This document shows, piece by piece, positions 28,803 to 37,343 of a stretch of DNA of 64,000 nucleotides. The notes under the pieces are model-generated. The model saw only the letters and a list, made by a program, of their open reading frames with translations, made no database searches and was not told the DNA's origin. Position numbers and translations under genes: made by a program. This DNA comes from CBDAMZ01 sp965197375 (lineage in GTDB: Bacteria; Acidobacteriota; Vicinamibacteria; Vicinamibacterales; UBA8438), in contig CBDAMZ010000008.1 in the NCBI GenBank assembly GCA_965197375.1, positions 278,408 to 342,407 of the forward strand, read 5' to 3'. How positions within the stretch are numbered: position 1 is the first letter of the stretch; the number at the start of each line of letters is the position of its first letter.

Positions 28803-29882
28803 TTAGGGACTTGTCTGAGTTTGGAGCAAACCGGCTTCTTTGAAGAACTGTTGCGATCCTGGATGTAGGGGTAGGAAGGCGGACGGTGACAGTTCCTGCG
28901 GTGTCAAAGTCGAGAGCGCCTTGTGGACGCCGTGAAGGTAATCGAGGTTTGCGTGGATCGAGTGACTGATCTGGTAGGCTAACTCATTGCTCAAATTTGA
29001 GTTAGCAATCAAGACCACCACGTCGCTGAACGTGACTACGTCGTCATCTAGAAATCGGTAGGCTTCGGCGGGAATGGTCGATCGGTAGGTGCCCAGCTTC
29101 TTATTAGCGACATCGACAGCCAGAGGCGAAGGGGTTAGTAGAGTTAGAGGTTGGTACCGACTGGCTTCGTTGATCAGCGTCTGGGGAAATTGCACGGTCA
29201 GACTGACCGCGTCCAGGCGACCATCCTTCATCAGATCCAATGAGGGGCGAAGGGCTCGAAAGTACACTTTGCCTCCCCACGATTCGATGTCCTCGTAGCT
29301 GATTCCATACGCCTCAAGTACTGTCCGGCTGGCGATTTCCATCAACGAGCCGCGATAGATTACGCTGAGACGCAACGGGTAGCGTTTGTTCTTGATGTCT
29401 TCGATCGACTTGAGACCAGTGTTCTTGTTAAGGAGAAAATGAAAAGCCGAGTCGCGGTACATGAGTGAGAGACCGCGAAGCGTTTCCAGCTTGTGGCTGT
29501 AGGGATACTCCCCGCGCAGAGCCAGGCGGGCCATGGCCGAATGCACTAAGCCCAGCTCGACTTTACCTTCCGCGACCAGTGCTGCATTAGCCCCGTCTAG
29601 CCCAGGTTCTGAGGTAACCGCTACACAGGGAAGGCCTTTTCGAATGGAGGATACTAGGCCTTCACTGATTGCCGACCAGGCCCCGCTCAACGAACCGGCA
29701 GCAATGGTGATCCGTGGTGTGGAGTTGCCACCGCAGCTGACTATGCCGGCAAAGACCAGGCCCACCGCAAGCCACCAAAACGGCGGAGGAGAAGTCTCTG
29801 CTCTTCTACGCCCGTGAAGACTGGTACGCGGCGCGAGTTCAATGAAGCCCTCACGTTGATCCAAGCGCTTCGAAAACGGCAT
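28803..29882 (-). CDS. TAXI family TRAP transporter solute-binding lipoprotein
   Basis: 359 residues with a lipobox-like FAGIVSCGG around residue 46. The body is TAXI-type: TIAAGSLSGAWSAISEGLV near 60, a periplasmic-binding fold with VEGKVELGLVHSAMARLAL, and LNKNTGLKSIEDIKNKR near 155. It should deliver the substrate to the fused TRAP permease encoded 200 bases downstream. Being first next to the dioxygenase subunits, it probably belongs to the same transcript; the substrate may therefore be an aromatic or heterocyclic acid, which is inference. Confidence 0.87.
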   Translation of the reverse strand: MPFSKRLDQREGFIELAPRTSLHGRRRAETSPPPFWWLAVGLVFAGIVSCGGNSTPRITIAAGSLSGAWSAISEGLVSSIRKGLPCVAVTSEPGLDGANAALVAEGKVELGLVHSAMARLALRGEYPYSHKLETLRGLSLMYRDSAFHFLLNKNTGLKSIEDIKNKRYPLRLSVIYRGSLMEIASRTVLEAYGISYEDIESWGGKVYFRALRPSLDLMKDGRLDAVSLTVQFPQTLINEASRYQPLTLLTPSPLAVDVANKKLGTYRSTIPAEAYRFLDDDVVTFSDVVVLIANSNLSNELAYQISHSIHANLDYLHGVHKALSTLTPQELSPSAFLPLHPGSQQFFKEAGLLQTQTSP

Positions 29883-29907
29883 ATTGCTCAGAATGGCTGG
29901 CGAGATC

Positions 29908-30402
29908 CTAGATTGGGTAGACCAACGAGGCTGGGATCAGCGCAGAATCGTACACACAGATTTTTCGGTGAAACTTAAGTTGTCCCTCTACGAAGGTCAG
30001 CTTGTCGAAGTATCTTCCCACCACGAAGACACGTGTGTGTTCGTTTGGGAAGGTCTCAAAAACTGCGAAGTTGGCCCGCACGTCGATTTCATTATTAGTC
30101 GTTCCAACGATTCTCACTGGGCCTACTACATGACGTAGAATGCGGTCCCGGTAGACGGCCGTTTCCTTGATGCTGTTGACCCGATCGGTCAATCCGGCTC
30201 GACCCTCACAAAAAATTGTTCCTAGCGGCAGATTCTGCTCGAAGTTCTCGTGTGAGATCACCTTGTACAGGCAGTCGTCAGTAAAAAACTGAGGCCACCG
30301 TTCCATTTCTTGCTCGTTGACACAATCGACATAGTCAGCAAAGAGTTCTTCGATCTGAAGGCGGAGCTCATGCTGATCGATCGGGCTAGTGTTTGGGTTC
30401 AC
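29908..30402 (-). CDS. Aromatic-ring-hydroxylating dioxygenase, beta subunit
   Basis: 164 residues of the small, non-catalytic beta subunit family (SnoaL-like fold). It shows IEELFADYVDCVNEQEMERW near the N-terminus, FTDDCLYKVISHENF, and DRILRHVVGPVRIVG near 90, followed by beta strands ending in FHRKICVYDSALIPASLV. It packs under the alpha subunit in an alpha3beta3 oxygenase. It lies 14 bases downstream of the alpha gene. Confidence 0.88.
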   Translation of the reverse strand: MNPNTSPIDQHELRLQIEELFADYVDCVNEQEMERWPQFFTDDCLYKVISHENFEQNLPLGTIFCEGRAGLTDRVNSIKETAVYRDRILRHVVGPVRIVGTTNNEIDVRANFAVFETFPNEHTRVFVVGRYFDKLTFVEGQLKFHRKICVYDSALIPASLVYPI

Positions 30403-30416
30403 TGGTCTACCTCCGG

Positions 30417-31691
30417 TCAGAATCCCATCACGTGCCGGTAATGCGCGTAGAAGGCACGAATGGCTGACTCGGTTACAACGTGATTGGTGTCGGCGGTGTC
30501 GCGTCCCCCCATCTCGACTACGGCCCGGGCCTGAGGAGAGTGGCTCACGCCACAGTGAGCAGCTTCCATGACCTCGCTGTCATCCACCGACACGAACCCA
30601 GCTGGGCCCATCAGGTTAGCTTGGCGCAAGCGTCTCAGATCCATTTCGGCCTCGTCATTCTCGTAGCCAAAGAAGGTCCAATGTAGCTCGAATGCGTTGG
30701 GTCCTCGAGTTTGGATCTGGCGCATAGCCAGGGTGTTGGACTGCTGCTGAATGATCAGGTTGGGCCACAGGGTCTGCATGACCACGGTGGCGTCGCCGGA
30801 AAACTCTTCCACGGGTTGTAGCAGGGCCTTGTTGTGCAGCGTCATACCTTCTCGTAAAGACTTAATTTCGGCGGTGTCTTCACTGGTCTTGTGCTCGCCT
30901 CTTTGAGAGACGAGCACCGCATGAGCACCTGTGCTATCCATCTCAACTTTTGAAGGGTTGTCGGCTCGAAACAAACCAAACGAGACCAAAAATACATGTA
31001 GCAGGCTGGCATGATATGGATCCTTAATGTTCTCGACCATCAGTTTCCAGTTACAGGCCATCCGCTGGCGTGAGTAACCCAAAATTTTAAGCTGACGCCC
31101 ATCGAACACACGGTCAAAGTACTTGAGCATCTTGGGGCCAAGATAATTTTCAAGGCTTGGCATATCGTGTTGGAAAGACGCAAAAATTACGCCGTTGCGG
31201 ATGGCGACGTTCAAAACTTGAAGATTATTTTCTTCTAGCTTGAAGTCACTTGGCATTCCCCCCATTTTTTTGACGCCGCGCCGGAAGGGGACGCCAATGA
31301 GCGCTCCCTTTAAATCATAGGTCCACTGATGATAGGGACAAATAAACTCACCGCTGTTTCCGTGGTCCTTGTAGCAAAACTCCACGCCCCGATGGGCACA
31401 ACGGTTGACTACGACGTTAATTCCACCTTCCATGTCTCGTGTAACCACAACTGGCTTATCACCGATCGTGGTTCGACGGAAGTCTCCGGGTTTAGGAATT
31501 TCAGCTTCTAGACCTACGTAGCTGTAGCTCGGGCCGGAGAAGATCACTTCCTGTTCCTTTTCGTAGATTTTCGGGTCTGAATAGATCCAGTAAGGAACTC
31601 TACTGATGCCCTCCTTGGGCCAAACGTACTGCTGACTTTCGTTTTCTTGGGTTTTGCCTTGAGCCATAGACTTGGTCTCTCTGTCAGTCAA
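30417..31691 (-). CDS. Aromatic-ring-hydroxylating dioxygenase, Rieske alpha subunit
   Basis: 424 residues. The Rieske centre is complete: CAHRGVEFCYKDHG then CPYHQWTYDLKG (CxH, 17 residues, CxxH) at about 95-120. The mononuclear iron site is seen in NWKLMVENIKDPYHASLLHV near 215, with an acidic ligand expected in the C-terminal half. It hydroxylates an aromatic ring using electrons from the ferredoxin encoded just upstream (8-base overlap). No reductase gene is in the cluster, so a reductase from elsewhere must serve it. Substrate unknown. Confidence 0.92.
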   Translation of the reverse strand: MTDRETKSMAQGKTQENESQQYVWPKEGISRVPYWIYSDPKIYEKEQEVIFSGPSYSYVGLEAEIPKPGDFRRTTIGDKPVVVTRDMEGGINVVVNRCAHRGVEFCYKDHGNSGEFICPYHQWTYDLKGALIGVPFRRGVKKMGGMPSDFKLEENNLQVLNVAIRNGVIFASFQHDMPSLENYLGPKMLKYFDRVFDGRQLKILGYSRQRMACNWKLMVENIKDPYHASLLHVFLVSFGLFRADNPSKVEMDSTGAHAVLVSQRGEHKTSEDTAEIKSLREGMTLHNKALLQPVEEFSGDATVVMQTLWPNLIIQQQSNTLAMRQIQTRGPNAFELHWTFFGYENDEAEMDLRRLRQANLMGPAGFVSVDDSEVMEAAHCGVSHSPQARAVVEMGGRDTADTNHVVTESAIRAFYAHYRHVMGF

Positions 31692-32001
31692 TCTTGATAT
31701 AGATACTCCCGCCGTTCACTTGGATGGGGTAGATCTTCACACTCTCGGTGACTGGCGGGCTAACGGCGCGACCGGTGGCCAGTTCAAATCGTCCACCGTG
31801 GAGAGGGCACTCTACACAGCCATCCTCGATGTAGCCGTCGGCCAGACTAGCCTGAGCATGGGTGCACGTGTCGTCGATGGCATAAAAGCATCCGCCCGCA
31901 TTGAACACAGCTATCAGGTGCCCGTCGATTGGTACCTGTAGGCCCTCATTCTCCGAGACGTCTGGGACGTTGGCTACCCGTTGGTACTTAGAACGCTCCA
32001 T
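31684..32001 (-). CDS. Rieske-type ferredoxin of the dioxygenase system
   Basis: 105 residues with the Rieske ligands in CTHAQASLAD and CPLHGGRFELATG. Length and order fit the stand-alone ferredoxins of three-component ring-hydroxylating dioxygenases, which carry electrons from a reductase to the alpha subunit. It overlaps the alpha gene by 8 bases, so the two are translationally coupled. Confidence 0.9.
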   Translation of the reverse strand: MERSKYQRVANVPDVSENEGLQVPIDGHLIAVFNAGGCFYAIDDTCTHAQASLADGYIEDGCVECPLHGGRFELATGRAVSPPVTESVKIYPIQVNGGSIYIKID

Positions 32002-32153
32002 GAGTCAATTCAAATTACAGTTCTCTGAACCAGCACCTCACGTGGCATGTAGGGCGCCTGACGTGAGCCTTAAGCCAGTTACTACGCAAGTGAGCCTCGG
32101 TGGTCATTGGAGGCGTCCAAAGATGAGGGACCGTAACTCGGCGACGGCCAGCG

Positions 32154-33077
32154 TCATATCCGTGTGTTCTGGTTGACCCCATTCAGCAGGCCAGCCCGTT
32201 GGAGAACAGAATCGAGCTGTGCTGTCTCAGTCTCACCGAGTGGATAGAGCGGAAGCCGAAGCTCATCTGTTTGCAGCAAACCCAGGCGAGCCATCATATA
32301 TTTAAGTGGAATGGGGTTTGCGCTCAAAAAAATGGCTTGGCTAAGTTCAAAAAGTTCAAAGTGAAGCCTGCGAGCTTCCTCCAGGTTTCCCTCGTCGACC
32401 TGGTTACAGAGCCTGGCCACTGTCGCTGGCACGAGGTTGCCGACAGCATTCATGAGACCTGCTGCCCCTATTGTCAACATGGGTAGGCTGAGCGATTCAA
32501 GCCCGCAGAAAATTCTGAACTCCTTGCCGAACCTAGCCAACGCTTCACTTATAAACTCCAGGTCGTTCGCGGCATGTTTGATCCCTACCAGAGTGGGACA
32601 TGCGTTGAGGATCTGTTCAACTGTTGCCATATCGAGGCTGACGGCTGTTCTACCGGGGATGTGATAGATCATCCAAGGGAGCGAAAACTCACCGGCGAGT
32701 TTGGTGAAGTATTGATAGAGTCCCTGTTGGGGCGGCTTGACGTAGTAGGGCGTGACAATGAGCAAGGCGTCGGCACCGATGCTCTCGGCCTGCACGCACA
32801 GGTGTAGGGTGTCCTCGAAAGACTGCGCCCCGGTCGCGGCCACGACGGGCATTTTGCCACCCACGCTTTGCACCGCCACCGCCAACAGCTCATTGCGCTC
32901 TTGCGGTGTTAGGGAGTTTGGTTCGCCGGTGGTCCCGCAGACGACGAGGCCGTGTGAACCTTCCTGAAGTTGGCGCTCGAGGAGGCGCGCAAAGGCATCG
33001 TAGTCCACCCGTCCGCTGCTAAACGGTGTCACCATGGGCGTGTACGAGCCACGTAAGAATTCGCTCTCGAGTTTCAT
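32154..33077 (-). CDS. DapA-family (dihydrodipicolinate synthase-like) lyase/aldolase
   Basis: 307 residues, a full TIM-barrel member of the DapA/NAL superfamily. Seen are LVVCGTTGEPNSLT near residue 43, the tyrosine motif IYHIPGRTAV near 136, the Schiff-base lysine in LVGIKHAANDLEF near 165, and SANPIPLKYMM near 250. In a lysine pathway it would be dapA, but its place between a bicupin gene (overlapping ATGA-type by 4 bases) and a Rieske oxygenase argues for a catabolic pyruvate-type aldolase or hydratase-aldolase, like NahE of aromatic pathways. That assignment is inference. Confidence 0.85.
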   Translation of the reverse strand: MKLESEFLRGSYTPMVTPFSSGRVDYDAFARLLERQLQEGSHGLVVCGTTGEPNSLTPQERNELLAVAVQSVGGKMPVVAATGAQSFEDTLHLCVQAESIGADALLIVTPYYVKPPQQGLYQYFTKLAGEFSLPWMIYHIPGRTAVSLDMATVEQILNACPTLVGIKHAANDLEFISEALARFGKEFRIFCGLESLSLPMLTIGAAGLMNAVGNLVPATVARLCNQVDEGNLEEARRLHFELFELSQAIFLSANPIPLKYMMARLGLLQTDELRLPLYPLGETETAQLDSVLQRAGLLNGVNQNTRI

Positions 33078-34162
33078 TCCGCCTCAATTTTTCGATTAGT
33101 TAAAAACCCGCCGGTGGTGCCGAGCGTTTCAATCGGATGGTTAAGATCTTCCTGCCACAACAGAGAGGCCATGGAAATGTGAAGCGGGCTATCCTGGATG
33201 GTTAGTTCGTAGACATCCTCATCGCCAGAATTATGGGCATGCACAGCCCAGCCAGGCGCTGTCAACATCAAGTCTCCAGCCTTCCACTCATAGCGTTTTC
33301 CCTTAACGAAACTGTAGCCGTAGCCGCCAAAGAAGTAGTTGATGGCTGCCGAAGCGTGGCGATGTAGTTTGTCTTCGATATTTTTAGGACGGATGGTGAT
33401 CGTCGCGAAGAAATTGTGTGTCGTTCCATTAGTACGGCCGGTGGCCGGATTAAAGAGCAGGTAGAGCCGTCTGCCCATGTAGGACTGCCCCAAGGATTTC
33501 AACTTCACTAACTCGGTCCGCACCTTTTCCCAGGGCCAGAGCAGGGCCTCATCACGAACGACTTCTGGGTTAATTAATTGCTCGTAGGTCATTAAGTAGG
33601 CACCTTCCTCGGTCAGCCTGAACGTGCCAAAAGGATTCTTTGAGCCTGTCGCTGGTTCTTCTTTGGGCGGGGCGGCCTCCTCTTCCACCCGGGGATTTTC
33701 TTCCACGATATGTACTCTGAGCTTCTCCAGTAGCGGGGCATTGCCGTAGACTAGCCGAACTTGTGTCTCATTCGTGTCGTTACCGTACTGATAGACCGAC
33801 CAGGCAGGAACATTAAAAAGATCATACTGAGAGAAGTCGATCCGTTTTCCGTTAACCAGAGCGTGCCCGCGGCCCCGGATGCAGAAGTTGATAACCGCTG
33901 AATTGTGTCGCAGGGGCCTGGTTATTTCCCCCGGTTTGAGAACACAGAGTGAGACCTCGGTGCCTGGAGCGAGCCCGCGCCCCTCGCCGGACTCCGGATA
34001 GATAATCCTGGAAATTCGGCGCCCGTTGGGGGGGGGCGCTAAACTGGCTAGCCGCTCGATTTCGTGCGCCAGGACCTCTTTTTTGATCAGGACGGGATCT
34101 GGTATCTCTGAACTGATTTCATCTTGACCCGTACAGTCAACGAACTGATATCGCTCGTTCAT
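33074..34162 (-). CDS. Bicupin protein, gentisate/hydroxynaphthoate dioxygenase-like
   Basis: 362 residues with two cupin halves: about 70-150 (ITRPLRHNSAVINFCIRGRG, DLFNVPAWSVYQYGND) and about 245-335 (LHRHASAAINYFFGGYGYS, GDLMLTAPGWAVHAHNSGDE). The two-cupin plan fits the gentisate 1,2-dioxygenase superfamily of extradiol-like ring-cleaving enzymes. The likely metal histidines are in the second half (LHRHAS and HAHNSG). The first half has RHNS only, so one metal site may be lost. It is probably the ring-cleavage step after the Rieske dioxygenase. Confidence 0.8.
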   Translation of the reverse strand: MNERYQFVDCTGQDEISSEIPDPVLIKKEVLAHEIERLASLAPPPNGRRISRIIYPESGEGRGLAPGTEVSLCVLKPGEITRPLRHNSAVINFCIRGRGHALVNGKRIDFSQYDLFNVPAWSVYQYGNDTNETQVRLVYGNAPLLEKLRVHIVEENPRVEEEAAPPKEEPATGSKNPFGTFRLTEEGAYLMTYEQLINPEVVRDEALLWPWEKVRTELVKLKSLGQSYMGRRLYLLFNPATGRTNGTTHNFFATITIRPKNIEDKLHRHASAAINYFFGGYGYSFVKGKRYEWKAGDLMLTAPGWAVHAHNSGDEDVYELTIQDSPLHISMASLLWQEDLNHPIETLGTTGGFLTNRKIEAE

Positions 34163-34399
34163 TATTTGCCTCCGTTCAAACTCTGTTGCGAAGCCTAGCA
34201 GTCAGTGATGACAGTCCTGCTGCATTCGGCCGGCGTTACATTCCGACTCCGCCCAACCGCGCAGAGTTTGTGCGGCGGAGACTTCGGAGCCTCGCGGTGT
34301 TGCTCGTCGTTCAAATACTCCCACATTCCCCAGCCTCGGGCCTTTCGAGGCAGGAACCTCACCGTCACCGGTGCGACGCGGAGCCTTTACCACGGGCTG

Positions 34400-35422
34400 C
34401 TAGTCTCTCAGGGTGGCGGGAGAAGGTATGACCTTCTCGGGGTTCTTCAGGGCTTGGCCAACGCCCCGGCTAAGAGCCTCCTGATAGACGGTGACCCCAA
34501 CCGACAAATCGGATATTCCCATTCCCATAGATTTGAATATCGTGAGATCCGTGCCGGCGGGGCGCTGCCAGCGGGAGGCTACCACCGCCGAGAGCGATTG
34601 CACAGCCTCCCAGTTGCCGTTGCCGGAGCCGCAATAGTCGATCAACTCCCGCGACAGTTCCTGGGCCTGCGGTTTACTGTCGGCCACGATTCGATCCGCG
34701 CGCCGAAGCAGATCCTGGCTCAACTCGGCTCGGCTGGGGACAATGGCTCCGACGGAATTAACGTGACTGCTTGGACTGACCATCGCCGAGGTGAGAATGG
34801 GTTGAGTAGCACGCGTGCAAGTGGTCACCACCGCGGCCCCCTGTGCAGCTTCGGCAAGACTTTGCGCTTCCACGACCTCTAGGTCGAAGATCTCTCGAAC
34901 ACGTTGAGCGAAGGCGGCGCGGCGTTCTTGGTTCGGCCCAAAAACACGGACTCGGCGAATCGAGCGAACCGCTACCACCGCTGCCACCTGGGCAATGGCC
35001 TGCTTGCCGGTTCCTATCATTCCCAGTTCGCTGGCTTGTGGGCTGCTGAGCCATTTCGTTGCCACACCTGAAATCCCGCCGGTGCGCAACTGCCCCATGG
35101 CGAACGCTTCGATAACTGCCTTCAGGCTACCGTTGTCACTGTCAAAGAGGATCAGCAGTGGTGTGGCGCCACCGCTTGTGTGGGCCCAGGTCTTTGTTCC
35201 GACAAGACCCGCTTCGGGGAATGAAGCTCCGATGGCGTGAAGTGTGGAGCCTCGGCCCCAGGCCACGTGGGTCTTCACCATGTTTTCCATCGTTCCCTTG
35301 GCCTCGGCCAACAGCCCACGCTCCAATGCCTCGATCACCTGGGGAAGACGGAGCAGTGAAACCACGTCGCTTTCGGAAATCCAGAGGGGCATGGAAGGCA
35401 TATCACTCTCCGCTGCGTCCAA
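34400..35422 (-). CDS. Ornithine cyclodeaminase / mu-crystallin family protein
   Basis: 340 residues. The family pattern is clear: PLWISESDVVSLLRLPQVIE at the N-terminus, GAAFPEAGLVGTKTWA-like substrate region near 70, the NAD-binding glycine motif LGMIGTGKQAIAQVAAV near 130, and VNSVGAIVPSRAEL near 225. Members include ornithine cyclodeaminase, alanine dehydrogenase and ketimine reductases; which it is cannot be told. It is the first gene of the minus-strand catabolic cluster, 237 bases upstream of the bicupin gene; that gap holds no gene. Confidence 0.85.
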   Translation of the reverse strand: MDAAESDMPSMPLWISESDVVSLLRLPQVIEALERGLLAEAKGTMENMVKTHVAWGRGSTLHAIGASFPEAGLVGTKTWAHTSGGATPLLILFDSDNGSLKAVIEAFAMGQLRTGGISGVATKWLSSPQASELGMIGTGKQAIAQVAAVVAVRSIRRVRVFGPNQERRAAFAQRVREIFDLEVVEAQSLAEAAQGAAVVTTCTRATQPILTSAMVSPSSHVNSVGAIVPSRAELSQDLLRRADRIVADSKPQAQELSRELIDYCGSGNGNWEAVQSLSAVVASRWQRPAGTDLTIFKSMGMGISDLSVGVTVYQEALSRGVGQALKNPEKVIPSPATLRD

Positions 35423-35592
35423 ACAATGGTGAGTCCATGGGAAGAGCTAGGTTCACACAGTTCGCAATCACGGTATGCGTCATGTGGCGCCCAATTAGTA
35501 TCAATGTGGCAACAACCTCATGCGGACCGAGGCGTGTACCGGGGCTGATCGGTACGGTCTTACCGAAACTCGTCAGCCCAACGGGAGATAGA

Positions 35593-35907
35593 TGGCGGAG
35601 GCGGCTGGAGTCGAACCCGTGTGGCACGTTTCTGTAGCACAGTGATAGCGTGTGACTTCTGGGTTTAACTGGTTTTATTTCCGTCGCTTACATCGAATTT
35701 CGTGTCCACATACGTACTCTTGATTCTACATGAATCAACCACCGTCACGGAGAGCTGGCGGAGAGATAAATGAGAGCGCGCTGATCGCGAGACACACCGA
35801 CTGTCGCTGTAGAAAATCAGGACTGGAGTAATGCCCTTCGAACCCGGCCAATCAGGTAACCCACACGGACGCCCGAGAGGATCGCGGAACAAGACCAGGC
35901 GTGCCGT
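35593..35907. repeat. Direct repeat copy 1: tRNA/tmRNA-like 3' end plus start of a DUF5681 gene
   Basis: About 315 bases that recur with scattered substitutions at 41223-41534. At 35593-35620 the minus strand reads like the T-arm and acceptor of a tRNA or tmRNA (GGTTCGA in the loop and a CCA-like end), here with a mismatched T stem. The rest is non-coding until the ATG of a phage-type DUF5681 gene at 35831. The repeat stops abruptly at 35907, where an unrelated membrane-protein gene begins mid-frame. This looks like a duplicated attachment/junction segment of an integrative element. Confidence 0.75.
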
Positions 35908-35971
35908 GTGTTTTTGTATTCAATGCCGGAGGCAAGGCGATACCTTAACCAAGACATGTCTTACTTCGTAG
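35831..35971 (+). pseudogene. Truncated DUF5681 (terminase small subunit-like) protein
   Basis: ATG 35831 begins MPFEPGQSGNPHGRPRGSRN, the characteristic N-terminus of DUF5681 proteins found beside phage terminase or transposon genes. Similarity ends after about 26 codons at 35907, where the sequence changes to a different gene; translation then runs 20 more unrelated codons to a stop at 35971. A longer version of the same gene lies at 41458. This is a breakpoint remnant. Confidence 0.7.
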
Positions 35972-37107
35972 GGGGTTATTTACTTCCAGCAGTTGTGGCG
36001 ATTGTCACAATTATCGTCATTACGGTCTGTATACGGCAAATGCGTTCAGCAATGGTGTTTACGGCATGTTTAATAGCCGTTCACACTGGAGAAATGGTTA
36101 TTCATCACTTTCTAGATGCTAATAGAAACCTGCAGTACGCCGAAATTCTTGAGAGCGAGACACGGCTTCCAGATCAGATGGAGGTGGTCCGTGAAACACT
36201 ACGGATCAACCAGGGGCGGATTGTAGCCGTGGATGGACCGAATAACCCATTTGTTCAGATGAATATGTCCAGGGCCTGGGAACTACCGACGATTGGCGGA
36301 AAAAACCCATTGGTTTTGTCCCGCTATGCACAGATGCTCGACCTGTCGGGGTCAGGGGATCTCGGACGAGACATTTTGTCGCGAGAACATCTTGCACTGG
36401 ATCTCTTGGATGTTCGTTACGCTCTGGTTCCCCAAGCATGGCTGTTGGATGGGGACAATAGGCTGGATAGTGATCGATGGTTGGTCGAAAACACGATGCG
36501 TCCACGCTCGTCGGACCCCGACGACGATATTCCATATGCGTTGGTGCGCAACACGCGTGCCAGGTCGCCGGCGTGGCTTGTTCCCACTGTTACGGTGCTT
36601 ACCTCCGATGAAATCCGAGTGGCTGTCATATCGAGTCAGCTTCCTGACGGCAATGTGTTCGATCTAGCTAAGCAGGCCTTGATTGAGTCGGGAACAGATG
36701 TCCGGTTAGGCAAGGGAGAACGAAACCAAGAACGGTCCTGTGGAAGTGTGGCGGTGGCGTTGAAGACATTACGCCTCAGAGATTACGTGGTTAACAGTCG
36801 ATCGGAATGTTTTCTTGTAATCAGTGAAGTGTTTTATCCGTGGTGGCAAGCCTCGGTCAATGGCGAGAGGTCGACGCTTATCCAGTCTAATCATGCACTC
36901 ATGGGAGTGGTTGTGCCAGACGGCGAGAGTCTGGTCAGACTCACACTGTTTCCTCAATCACTGTATGTCGGTGCTGGTCTCACATCAGTGTCGTTGCTGA
37001 TATGGCTATGGTTGCTGGCTAGTGTGGCGGTTGGTCACAAGTCGTATCTTCGACCGTCCCCGTTGCCCCGCTACTTTTGGCGCGGGATCCAAAAGTCGGT
37101 AGCCTGA
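35908..37107 (+). pseudogene. 5'-truncated membrane protein, YfhO-like C-terminal region
   Basis: The open frame of 399 codons starts at the repeat junction, not at a plausible native start. Residues 22-60 are hydrophobic helices, followed by a large periplasmic domain and a last helix (about 350-375). The C-terminal part VISEVFYPWWQASVNGERST with VVPDGESLVRLTLFPQSLYV resembles the end domain of YfhO-like multi-membrane glycosyl-carrier proteins. Normal family members have about ten more helices upstream, so the N-terminal part is missing. Its last codons are formed by a dispersed hairpin repeat. Confidence 0.6.
37052..37106. repeat. Dispersed hairpin repeat, A type
   Basis: Shows CCGTCCCCGTTG, then GCTACTTTTGG, an 8-base loop and CCAAAAGTCGGTAGCC. 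The two arms pair with a two-base bulge (CG) on the right arm. Left consensus and bulged hairpin recur at 43036, 54656, 56815 and 62990 with the loop sequence changing but pairing kept, so the stem is compensated. Confidence 0.75.
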
Positions 37108-37190
37108 CGCCCACAGTCGGATCGGTAGCGTGCCCTCTCCCTGTGTGAGCCGGTGTTCGCATGGTTCGCCGAAGCCCATCGTCTTGCCCG

Positions 37191-37280
37191 CGCGTGGGAC
37201 ACCGCGCACCCCGCAAGCCGTCCAACCCGTCCCCCGTTGCTCCACCCCACCGCCCCGCGCTAGGCTAGACTTCTCACACA
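37191..37280. repeat. Dispersed repeat, leader plus B type
   Basis: Begins with GCGTGGGACACCGCGCACCC, the leader seen before other copies, and continues with a diverged CCGTCCCCCGTTG and the B-type end CGCGCTAGGCTAGAC. It sits 64 bases before the methyltransferase start. Confidence 0.65.
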
Positions 37281-37343
37281 AGAAATGTCCGCCGGATAGG
37301 GATGAGAACAGGTATTCGCATCCACCCGAAGGGTTGGGACGTA

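Noticed and set aside
32154..33077. Lysine-biosynthesis dapA
   Set aside because: Motifs fit, but it overlaps a bicupin gene in a dioxygenase cluster with no other dap gene, so a catabolic role is more likely.
35512..35562. Minus-strand TVPISPGTRLGPHEVV, like the start of a Ser/Thr kinase
   Set aside because: Only about 17 codons match and the glycine loop does not follow; too short to call even as a remnant.
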